A stretch of DNA of 8,750 nucleotides from a bacterium (GTDB taxonomy: Bacteria; Fidelibacterota; Marinisomatia; Marinisomatales; JAHJCW01): contig JAHJCW010000304.1 in assembly GCA_018812885.1 (NCBI GenBank), positions 1-8,750 on the forward strand, in the 5' to 3' direction. Shown in pieces: positions 1 through 6,889 of this stretch (position 1 is its first letter; every line of letters starts with the position of its first letter). Both the position numbers and the translations under genes were made by a program. Below the pieces are notes generated by a model. That model saw only the letters and a program-made list of their open reading frames with translations, ran no database searches and was not told where the DNA came from.

Positions 1-770
1 ATATTCCGGTATTAGTACTTGATCGACCAAATCCTATTGGGAATAAAGTTGATGGTCCTGTTCTTGAAAAAAAATTCAAATCGTTTATTGGACAATATCC
101 AATTCCAATCCAATATGGTACGACAGTCGGTGAATTGACAAAAATGATAATTGGTGAAAATATGATTGATCCAACACCTGAATTAATTGTTGTGCCAATG
201 GAGAATTATAGAAAAAATTACTACTACGATCAGACGCATCTACCATGGACTAATCCATCGCCCAATATACCGGATTTAGAAACAGCTATCATTTATCCCG
301 GCTTATGTCTTATTGAAGCGACCAATGTCAGCGAGGGGCGCGGCACTTATTCACCATTTAAAAAAATTGGTGCTCCTTGGATTGATGCAGATAGTTTAAC
401 TAACTATCTGAATGAACAAAATTTACCGGGAGTAATTTTTAAACCAATTATGTTTACACCAGTGTCTATTCCATCTATGGTAAAATATCCTAAATTCGAA
501 AATAAAAATTGTAATGGCGTCAAGATTAGCGTTGCCAACCGTGGTAATTTTAATAGTATCTTAACAGGTGTATCAGTTCTTTGGGCAATAAATAAATTGT
601 ATCCGGATAGTTTAGTTATCAATAAAGATTTTATGGAAAAACTTTGGGGCTCAGATAATTTATATTTACAGCTTCAGGACAGGAAAACACCTAGCGAAAT
701 CATCAATTCATATCAAAATGAATTAAACAATTTTAAACAAATTCGTAATAAATATTTGATCTATGATTAA
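1..770 (+). CDS. namZ: NamZ-type exo-beta-N-acetylmuramidase (DUF1343, GH171), C-terminal part
   Basis: The reading frame is open from the first full codon (position 3) to TAA at 768-770, so the gene begins upstream of the window. About 255 residues are visible, roughly the last 60% of a protein family usually near 400 residues. Family landmarks seen in order are DRPNPIG near the left edge, GTTVGELTKM, a VVPMENY stretch, PWTNPSPNIPDLETA, YPGLCLIEATNVSEGRGT, and a C-terminal FKQIRNKYLIYD resembling the family's F..xR..YLLY end. Characterised NamZ proteins release MurNAc from the non-reducing end of peptide-free glycan fragments. The signal peptide, if any, lies outside the window, so the location is not visible; most relatives in this group are exported. 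The gene converges on the amidase and nagZ-fusion pair, which supplies the complementary GlcNAc and peptide removal. The ATG at 135 is internal, not the true start. Family assignment is firm; substrate is inferred from the family. Confidence 0.9.
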   Translation, partial: IPVLVLDRPNPIGNKVDGPVLEKKFKSFIGQYPIPIQYGTTVGELTKMIIGENMIDPTPELIVVPMENYRKNYYYDQTHLPWTNPSPNIPDLETAIIYPGLCLIEATNVSEGRGTYSPFKKIGAPWIDADSLTNYLNEQNLPGVIFKPIMFTPVSIPSMVKYPKFENKNCNGVKISVANRGNFNSILTGVSVLWAINKLYPDSLVINKDFMEKLWGSDNLYLQLQDRKTPSEIINSYQNELNNFKQIRNKYLIYD

Positions 771-799
771 AATCGATTTTCTATGTTCTAAGTTTTAGA
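771..799. other. Convergent gene junction, 29 bp
   Basis: Only 29 bp separate the stop of namZ from the stop of the leftward amidase gene. A 12-bp perfect palindrome (AAAATCGATTTT, 769-780) and a 6-bp outer inverted repeat (GATCTA 758-763 with TAGATC 796-801) fall here. Neither makes a convincing terminator: the palindrome has no loop and the outer stem is short and AT-rich. Transcripts from both sides probably end in or read through this point, but the sequence does not show how. Confidence 0.4.
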
Positions 800-1648
800 T
801 CATTCAATCGGAACAAATTTATATATCATAATTCCGTCAAATGATGGTTCTCCTACATTAAAATAATAGTCTAATAAGTCAACTCTTACCGTTTTACCGG
901 CATCTGCTGATGCATGTATTAAATCTTTTTTATCAATTAAGATTCCCTCGTGGGCGATTACTAAACCATCTTTGAAATAGGATTTTCGTATAAAAGCAAT
1001 TCCGCAAATCTCAGGTAATATTTCTAATAATTCCGAACCAATTTCATCGTTTGGAATATAAGATAATTGGATTTTTTTTGACCAATCCAACATCAATAAT
1101 TCAGAACCATCTTCTTTTACATTTAATACTATATCAACAATTTCTAATTCAGTTGTATCTACTAATTCGTTGGTAATATTTATCGTGTATGGATTTGATA
1201 GAATTCTATCGGATGTAAAATGCCAACGCGATTTATAAGTTGGAATATGATTACCCTCTTTATCAATTTTATAATGGATTTTAATGATTTTCTCGCGGAC
1301 TTCATCCCATGTTTTACTTTGTGCTAAAGAGAGACTTGTTAGTATATGTACCGTACAATCAGATACATCTAATCGAATTATTGGATCGGTGTCAGGTGGT
1401 ACCTCCTCACCTAACTTAAATAATTCATACGGTGTGCCAATTCTCCACAATGTAATTGCCTTTAGTCGTTCTTCAAAATTTGGATATCGTTTATAGAACT
1501 CCGGTAAAATATTTGTTATTTCAGATTCACTAAGTAGCCAAGGATTAGGTAAAGTATCGATCCATTGTCGATTCTCTGTCTCGCCACTGCAAGAAGTTAT
1601 AATTATTAAAAGTAAAACATTTAATAATTTGAATATTCTAATCAGCAT
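800..1648 (-). CDS. DUF1460 NlpC/P60-type N-acetylmuramoyl-L-alanine amidase, lipoprotein
   Basis: This 282-residue protein is expected to cut the MurNAc-L-Ala amide bond of small cell-wall fragments, as studied DUF1460 members do. It begins with a short hydrophobic signal ending in lipobox I17-T18-S19-C20, so it is probably a periplasm-facing lipoprotein. DUF1460 landmarks follow in order: WRIGTPYELFKLGEE (68-82), the catalytic-cysteine motif SDCTV (C98), SRWHFTSDRI (R141, H143; usually RLHY/F), AHEGI with the likely catalytic histidine H233, HAS (245-247) and a closing GIMIY strand. The Cys and His needed for activity are present. HEG replaces the more usual HVG, so this may be a divergent branch. 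The start ATG lies inside the end of the nagZ-fusion gene (11-bp overlap) and has a good Shine-Dalgarno, so the two are probably co-transcribed and translationally coupled. The lipobox makes this start convincing. Confidence 0.82.
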   Translation of the reverse strand: MLIRIFKLLNVLLLIIITSCSGETENRQWIDTLPNPWLLSESEITNILPEFYKRYPNFEERLKAITLWRIGTPYELFKLGEEVPPDTDPIIRLDVSDCTVHILTSLSLAQSKTWDEVREKIIKIHYKIDKEGNHIPTYKSRWHFTSDRILSNPYTINITNELVDTTELEIVDIVLNVKEDGSELLMLDWSKKIQLSYIPNDEIGSELLEILPEICGIAFIRKSYFKDGLVIAHEGILIDKKDLIHASADAGKTVRVDLLDYYFNVGEPSFDGIMIYKFVPIE

Positions 1649-4559
1649 TCCAATCCTTGCGCCACTTTAAATTTGGATTCATTTCTCTAAACCCTAGTGA
1701 CTCATATACGGCAGAGTGTATTCGTTGCCGCCAATCATAATATTTTGGATCTTTCCATTCACGATACGGTTGTACCGCATTTGTCAGGAGAATCACAAAT
1801 ATTTCATTCTGAGGATCGATCCAAAGTGAGGTACCGGTAAATCCGGTATGGCCGAAACTACGGTCGGATAAATAAACTCCACCAGATGATTCATCTGTTG
1901 GACTATCCCAACCTAAACATCGGTTATGATCAATGGAATTGTAAGGTTGCGTGAACAGGTCAACAGTTTCTGAATTAAATATGATTTTACCGTCATATTT
2001 GCCTCTATTCAACATCATTTGAGAGAAAATTGCCAAGTCATCAGCCGTAGAAAAAAGTCCTGCATGTCCTACTACACCACCTAAACTGTAAGCATTTTCA
2101 TCATGAACATAACCATGTATGAATTTTCCGTCAGCCTGACTGTATTCCGTCGGCACAATACGATTCAATTTCTTTTCAGATGGATTATAATAAGTATCCA
2201 TCATTCCTAAAGGAATAAAAATTTCATCTTCGGTAAATTGATCTAAAGATTGTCCGGAAACTCTTTCAACTATTTTACCAAGCAAGATAAAACCAACATC
2301 TGAATAAACCATCTTTTCTGCGGGCTTTGACTCCAGTTTAGTTTTAAATACAGAATCCATTCGAGTTGAGTAATCGCCTTCAATTTCATAATATAATTTA
2401 AATGGAGGAAGTCCTGATGTATGGGTCAGTAACTGTTTAATTGTTACCAATTTACGATTATTAATATCTTTTAATTTTTGATCGATAAATTGCGGTATAT
2501 ATTTACCAACCGGATCATCTAGCTTAATTTTTCCTTTATCATGCAATTTCATTATTGCTGAAGTAGTAGCGACAACTTTTGTAAGTGATGCTAAATCAAA
2601 AATATTTCCTAGTCCGGTTGGCTTTTCTTTTGTATAAGTGTGATATCCAAATGCTTTATTTATAAATATCTTTCCATCTTTTGCTGCTAATAGCACGCCA
2701 CCCGGAAATGCAGAATCAACAACTGCTTCATTCAATAATTTTGACAGATTATTAATTTCTGCGCCAACTTCATAAGGCATAACTGTTTGCAATTTTTTTC
2801 CGCTATTAACAGCTGATTTTTGAAAATATTTCGGAGATTTTTCTAAAGAAATCCCGCTACCACGTTTGGCGATATCAGGAATATTAATCGGCAATTTACC
2901 GTAAGAACCATTAAGCCCTAATATTACCCTGGCTCCTGCTTCTTGTAAATTAGAATGGTTTTCCCAGGCACAGAAGAAAGTAGAGACATTTGGGAAATCC
3001 CTAATAATATAGGGATTTCCGTAACTAACCATTATGCTATTTTTTGTTTTTTCCAAAAGCATATTAATAAATTTTGTTTGATTTTCATTTAATACTATAG
3101 TTCCCTTTGATGCACTTGGCTTTGCAAAAATATTAATAATAACCGTACTATTTTCCTTTATTTTATTGGCAATTATTTTCAAATAATCAAAATCATCCGA
3201 TTCATCAATTACATATGAATTGATATTGATTAAATTTGTCAAAAGTGTTTTTGTCGCAATAGATTGAGTATGATTAAAACTGCTCCCATAAATATCAATC
3301 ACACTAATCGCTTGGCCATTTAGATAATTTACCGGGATAAGATTATTATCATTTTTTACAATGGTAATTGATTGCTGTGCAATTTTTCCCGCAATGCTAT
3401 GTAACTCTGTAGTTCCCATATTCCTTTGCATAGTTTTAAAATTGGAATTTTTCGAAAAATGCAATCCTGCCTTCTCTTTTAATTTCAACATTTGTAAGGC
3501 GGCTTCATCAATTCGATTTTGTGTAATGATTCCCTTATTCACCGCATTTTCGATTATATCAATCGAATTGCGATAATTATTTTTTTGGATAATGATATCA
3601 CATCCGGCATTAATTGCATTAATTAAAGCATAATCGTAGGAGAATCCATTGGTAATTCCGCCCATGTCCATTGCATCGGTTACAACCGCACCTTTAAAAC
3701 CAAGTTTTCCTCTTAATATATCCTGAATCCAAAACTTTGATAAAGTTGCCGGTGTATTGCTGTTTGGCTGAAAATCTGGGGCGATTAAATGTGAAACCAT
3801 TACGACATCGACTCCGGCGTCGATTACCTTTTTGTAGGGTGCTAATTCTACCGACCATAAACGAACTGAATCACTTGGAATTGTAGCAAGCGATTTGTGA
3901 GAATCAGTTTTGGTATCACCATGCCCCGGGAAATGTTTGGCGGTTGCTAACATACCACCGGCATGTAACCCATGAATATTTTGCACAGCGTAATCAGCAA
4001 CCATGGTGGGATCATCGCTGAAAGCGCGGGTATTTATTATCGGATTATCGGGATTATTATTCACATCAACTACCGGTGCTAAATTCCAATGAACACCAAC
4101 ACTGCGCCCCTCTAATGCCACAATTTTTCCGGCTTCAAAGGCATTTTGCGGATCGCCGATAGCGGCGATTGCCATTGACGGTGGAATTTGTGTTCCTTCC
4201 GGGAAGCGCTGTTGAATACCGTTTTCAATATCCATATCTACAATAATTGGAACTTTGGATTTATGCTGTAATGTGTTCAACATCGTGATCGAAAGTCCGG
4301 TATTACCACTCCACAAATGGATTCCACCGATGCCATCAGTTTCCACTAATTTATTAATCTCCTGCCACTGCTTGTTTTCACTATTGCGAAAATCTAAATG
4401 CATAGAATAAATCAGCATTTGCGAGATTTTCTCTCGCAGAGATAATTCTTGGAGTGTCTGCTCAGCCCAAGATTGCTTAATTTCCACTAATTGCGGTGGA
4501 GTACAAGAGTAAGTAATTAAAAATAATATTACTGAATAAATTATGTTTTTTATTGTCAT
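1638..4559 (-). CDS. nagZ: NagZ-type GH3 beta-N-acetylglucosaminidase fused to a serine beta-lactamase-fold (AmiE-like?) domain, lipoprotein
   Basis: This is a 973-residue two-enzyme protein. A signal peptide ends at S18-C19 (context TYSC, a loose lipobox), suggesting a lipoprotein. Residues about 30-365 form a GH3 barrel with the NagZ signature KHFPGHGDTKTDSH (208-221; D219/H221 match the NagZ Asp-His dyad) and VVTDAMDM with the expected nucleophile D295. Residues about 395-560 look like the GH3 C-terminal alpha/beta domain, as in the two-domain B. subtilis NagZ. Residues about 600-950 form a class C beta-lactamase/PBP-type serine hydrolase: S658-L-T-K661, Y752-S-D and H904-T-G in place of KTG. 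B. subtilis AmiE, a MurNAc-L-Ala amidase encoded beside nagZ and namZ, belongs to this fold, so an amidase role is the best guess; an esterase or D,D-peptidase is possible. The start is fixed by an in-frame TAG just upstream (4562-4560). No Shine-Dalgarno is seen. The gene overlaps the downstream amidase gene. Confidence 0.92.
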   Translation of the reverse strand: MTIKNIIYSVILFLITYSCTPPQLVEIKQSWAEQTLQELSLREKISQMLIYSMHLDFRNSENKQWQEINKLVETDGIGGIHLWSGNTGLSITMLNTLQHKSKVPIIVDMDIENGIQQRFPEGTQIPPSMAIAAIGDPQNAFEAGKIVALEGRSVGVHWNLAPVVDVNNNPDNPIINTRAFSDDPTMVADYAVQNIHGLHAGGMLATAKHFPGHGDTKTDSHKSLATIPSDSVRLWSVELAPYKKVIDAGVDVVMVSHLIAPDFQPNSNTPATLSKFWIQDILRGKLGFKGAVVTDAMDMGGITNGFSYDYALINAINAGCDIIIQKNNYRNSIDIIENAVNKGIITQNRIDEAALQMLKLKEKAGLHFSKNSNFKTMQRNMGTTELHSIAGKIAQQSITIVKNDNNLIPVNYLNGQAISVIDIYGSSFNHTQSIATKTLLTNLININSYVIDESDDFDYLKIIANKIKENSTVIINIFAKPSASKGTIVLNENQTKFINMLLEKTKNSIMVSYGNPYIIRDFPNVSTFFCAWENHSNLQEAGARVILGLNGSYGKLPINIPDIAKRGSGISLEKSPKYFQKSAVNSGKKLQTVMPYEVGAEINNLSKLLNEAVVDSAFPGGVLLAAKDGKIFINKAFGYHTYTKEKPTGLGNIFDLASLTKVVATTSAIMKLHDKGKIKLDDPVGKYIPQFIDQKLKDINNRKLVTIKQLLTHTSGLPPFKLYYEIEGDYSTRMDSVFKTKLESKPAEKMVYSDVGFILLGKIVERVSGQSLDQFTEDEIFIPLGMMDTYYNPSEKKLNRIVPTEYSQADGKFIHGYVHDENAYSLGGVVGHAGLFSTADDLAIFSQMMLNRGKYDGKIIFNSETVDLFTQPYNSIDHNRCLGWDSPTDESSGGVYLSDRSFGHTGFTGTSLWIDPQNEIFVILLTNAVQPYREWKDPKYYDWRQRIHSAVYESLGFREMNPNLKWRKDWNAD
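1654..1658 (-). promoter_or_regulatory. Shine-Dalgarno of the DUF1460 amidase gene
   Basis: AAGGA on the minus strand stands 5 nt before the ATG at 1648 and lies within the last codons of the upstream nagZ-fusion gene. It is the only well-placed Shine-Dalgarno in the window. It supports the chosen start and initiation or re-initiation by ribosomes finishing the upstream gene. Confidence 0.6.
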
Positions 4560-4639
4560 CTATTTATGAATATCTGATTTAAATTGAGATGATATGTGTC
4601 TAATTTAATACTAATTAATTTTAAAATTCTTTATATCAG
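4560..4639. promoter_or_regulatory. Divergent intergenic region between the nagZ fusion and the TonB-dependent receptor
   Basis: Both flanking genes start within this 80-bp, very AT-rich gap, so it should hold promoters in both directions and could let one regulator control both. On the plus strand TTGAGA (4584-4589) stands 16 bp before a poor -10 (TAATAC, 4606-4611). No convincing minus-strand promoter is visible, and neither side has a Bacteroidota-type TAnnTTTG box or a Shine-Dalgarno. A 12-bp palindrome, AATTTTAAAATT (4617-4628), could be an operator, but such runs are common by chance in AT-rich DNA. The promoter-containing role is an inference from gene layout. Confidence 0.5.
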
Positions 4640-6775
4640 ATGATGAAAATAAAAATTATTCCACTTTTTTTTCTTATAGTTCAATTATTATTTAGTCAAA
4701 ATATGTTTAATGCCATTGTCAAGGATGCAAAATCTCAGGAAGCATTAATTGGAACAAATGTTTTTATCGATTCTCTTAAAATTGGCGCTATTACTGATAC
4801 GAATGGAATAGTTGAAATCTCTGGTATTCCCGACGGTATTTTCACTATAAAATTTTCTTATATCGGTTATAATATTGCTCAATTAAGCATTTCATTTCCC
4901 ACTAAAAATACTGATAAAGTACCTATAATTTATTTAGAACCGCTAGCAATAGAGTCGCGAGATATATTTGTAACTTCCACACGAACTAATGGTGTAATTG
5001 ATGATATTCCGATACGCGTGGAAGTTTTAGGGTTAGAAGAGATCAGGGAAGAAACTGCAATAAAACCAGGTAACATTTCTAAATTATTGAGCGAGTCATC
5101 CGGAATTCAAGTTCAGCAAACATCGGCAATAAATGGAAATGTAAGCTTCCGTATGCAGGGTTTGCCAGGAAAATATACCCAGTTATTAATAGATGGTTTC
5201 CCGCTGTATAGTGGTTTTTCTTCGGGTCTTTCGCTACTACAAATTCCACCTTTAGATCTACTGCAAGTTGAGGTAATCAAAGGTTCATCTTCTGCGCTTT
5301 TTGGGGGAGGCGCAATTGCAGGAATTATTAATTTAGTTTCCAAGAAACCAACTGTTACACCGGAATGGGTAACAATTGTTAATCAAACTCACAAAAAGGG
5401 TACAGATTTTAGCTCGTTTTTTACCAATCAACATAAAAAATTCGGGCTGACATTTCTTGCTAATCATAGCCGACAAGAAGCATTTGATGTTGATAATGAT
5501 GGTTTTTCTGATTTACCTGAATTTCAATTGACCACTTTCAATCCTAAATTATTATATTACTTTAATGATGCAACTACACTCATGTTTGGAATATCTTATT
5601 CGACTGAAAATCGTAAAGGCGGAGATATTTATGCAATACATAATACCCCCGACTCAGTTCATGCTTTTATCGAAAACAACAAATCAAATAGATTTACTTT
5701 TAAAAATAGCACTAATGATTTTAAGCGAAGTATTTTGGTTACTAATAATAAATTCGAGGGCGAGCAAAAATCTATTTATTCCGATTTATCATATCTTATA
5801 AAAACAAAAACCCATGATATTGTTTTGGGGGCTAGCAATCTTACAGATACTTTTAATGATAATAGTAAACTTCCTTATCCTTCTGAATCATTAGATTACA
5901 ATTATTTCACCGCCGGTATTTTTGCTCAAGATGATTGGGAAATAAATCAAAATATTATTATTCAAACAGGTGCACGAACTGACTATAATAATAGATACGG
6001 AATATTTGTTTTGCCACGTTTTTCTGCATTATATAAATTTTCTGAAAAATTAAATGCCAGAATAGGATATGGCTCCGGCTATAAAATACCTACCGCATTT
6101 ACAAGTGATACTGAAGCAAACGCTTTTAAAAATACAACGCCTGTTTTACTTGAAATGGAATCCGAAAATTCACATGGAATGAATCTAGACTTAAGTTATA
6201 AATTTCTTATGAATGAATTTATATTTGCTTTAAATCAAGCATTCTACTGTACAAAAATAAATAATGCGCTTGTTCTACAACCTGATTCGTTAGTAAAGGG
6301 TATTCTAATGTATGAAAATGCTAATTCCTCCCTTGAGACAAAAGGATTTGATACTAATATCAAAGTGGGATTAGATGAACTGGTATTATTTATTGATTAC
6401 ACTTATACTGATGTACAGAAGAATTATGATAAAACAAATCCACATTTAGAATTGACTCCATTGCATAAATTGAATATGACCTTAACTTTTGAAAAAGAAC
6501 AACATTGGCGAACCGGAATAGAAGCATTTTATACTGGCAAACAATTTTTAAAAGACAATACACAATCCGATGATTATTGGATATTTGGTATCATGTTTCA
6601 GAAGATATATAAAAAATTCTCTATCGTGGGGAATGTTGAAAACATATTTGATATTAGACAAACAAAATATGAGCAGATCGTCATTGAGCCGTATAGTAAT
6701 CCAACATTCAGACAAATATATGCACCATTAGATGGAATTGTTGCTAATATTGCTTTGGAATTAAAATTATATTGA
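4640..6775 (+). CDS. TonB-dependent outer-membrane receptor with N-terminal carboxypeptidase-regulatory-like domain
   Basis: This is a 711-residue outer-membrane active-transport protein. It has a signal peptide ending near LLFSQ (about residue 20), then a carboxypeptidase-regulatory-like beta-sandwich at about 22-103 (landmarks ALIGTNVFI, TDTNGIVEISGIPDG, FSYIGY). A TonB-box-like DIFVTST (109-115) precedes the plug, about 118-236, with RMQGLPGKYTQLLIDGFPLY and EVIKGSSSALFGGGAIAGII. The rest is a beta-barrel ending in a strand closing ALELKLY. The length is that of siderophore/cobalamin-type receptors, shorter than SusC proteins, and no SusD-like gene is present, so a starch-utilisation-type system is not supported. 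The substrate cannot be read from sequence. Being divergent from a cell-wall hydrolase pair makes muropeptide or amino-sugar uptake conceivable; metal chelates or cofactors are equally open. Two ATG codons in tandem (4640, 4643) make the first residue uncertain by one. Confidence 0.93.
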   Translation: MMKIKIIPLFFLIVQLLFSQNMFNAIVKDAKSQEALIGTNVFIDSLKIGAITDTNGIVEISGIPDGIFTIKFSYIGYNIAQLSISFPTKNTDKVPIIYLEPLAIESRDIFVTSTRTNGVIDDIPIRVEVLGLEEIREETAIKPGNISKLLSESSGIQVQQTSAINGNVSFRMQGLPGKYTQLLIDGFPLYSGFSSGLSLLQIPPLDLLQVEVIKGSSSALFGGGAIAGIINLVSKKPTVTPEWVTIVNQTHKKGTDFSSFFTNQHKKFGLTFLANHSRQEAFDVDNDGFSDLPEFQLTTFNPKLLYYFNDATTLMFGISYSTENRKGGDIYAIHNTPDSVHAFIENNKSNRFTFKNSTNDFKRSILVTNNKFEGEQKSIYSDLSYLIKTKTHDIVLGASNLTDTFNDNSKLPYPSESLDYNYFTAGIFAQDDWEINQNIIIQTGARTDYNNRYGIFVLPRFSALYKFSEKLNARIGYGSGYKIPTAFTSDTEANAFKNTTPVLLEMESENSHGMNLDLSYKFLMNEFIFALNQAFYCTKINNALVLQPDSLVKGILMYENANSSLETKGFDTNIKVGLDELVLFIDYTYTDVQKNYDKTNPHLELTPLHKLNMTLTFEKEQHWRTGIEAFYTGKQFLKDNTQSDDYWIFGIMFQKIYKKFSIVGNVENIFDIRQTKYEQIVIEPYSNPTFRQIYAPLDGIVANIALELKLY

Positions 6776-6783
6776 CGTGTAAA

Positions 6784-6811
6784 ATATTAGTGCATAATTC
6801 AGCATTAATAT
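6784..6811 (+). terminator. Stem-loop just after the TonB-dependent receptor gene
   Basis: ATATTAGTGC (6784-6793) pairs with GCATTAATAT (6802-6811) through 10 pairs, one of them G-U, around an 8-nt loop ATAATTCA. It begins 8 nt after the receptor stop codon, where a terminator or mRNA 3'-end stabiliser would lie. No T-run follows on the plus strand and the stem is AT-rich, so a classical intrinsic terminator is doubtful. Confidence 0.4.
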
Positions 6812-6814
6812 GAT

Positions 6815-6848
6815 GGCATAACAGTTGGTATAACATTGGATATGACAT
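6815..6848. repeat. Three octamers at exact 12-bp spacing upstream of the glycosyltransferase gene
   Basis: CATAACAG (6817-6824), TATAACAT (6829-6836) and TATGACAT (6841-6848) fit the pattern YATRACAK. They begin exactly 12 bp apart, each preceded by a G-rich tetramer (ATGG, TTGG, TGGA). The array overlaps the candidate -35 of the downstream gene, so it could be a set of regulator sites. With three short copies, chance or simple slippage cannot be excluded. Confidence 0.4.
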
Positions 6849-6865
6849 CGTAATTTTTGTATAAT
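6836..6865 (+). promoter_or_regulatory. Candidate promoter of the glycosyltransferase-kinase operon
   Basis: A perfect TATAAT (6860-6865) lies 18 bp after TTGGAT (6836-6841), which matches only the first three bases of TTGACA. The start codon is 24 nt after the -10, leaving a short leader with no Shine-Dalgarno. The AT-rich background makes a chance TATAAT quite possible. Confidence 0.35.
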
Positions 6866-6889
6866 TCTACTTAGTTAAATACGTATTTA

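Noticed and set aside
404..622. Minus-strand open frame of 72 codons inside namZ
   Set aside because: It lies opposite a coding frame with strong family motifs and its translation resembles no protein I know. The open frames at 1284-1496, 3361-3576, 5113-5343, 5565-5801 and 7496-7687 were dropped for the same reason.
758..801. Bidirectional terminator between namZ and the amidase gene
   Set aside because: The outer stem is only 6 bp and the inner 12-bp palindrome has no loop. Neither has the GC-rich stem plus T-run expected, so only the junction is described.
1700..2760. Beta-lactamase-like domain as an antibiotic resistance determinant
   Set aside because: The motifs (SLTK, YSD, HTG) fit the wider serine hydrolase family, HTG replaces KTG, and the fusion to NagZ points to cell-wall fragment metabolism rather than drug hydrolysis.
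4617..4628. Palindrome AATTTTAAAATT as an operator
   Set aside because: It is made only of A and T in a very AT-rich gap, so a chance origin is likely; it is mentioned only within the intergenic entry.
4640..6775. SusC-type receptor of a polysaccharide utilisation locus
   Set aside because: The protein is 711 residues, short for SusC, and there is no SusD-like gene on either side.
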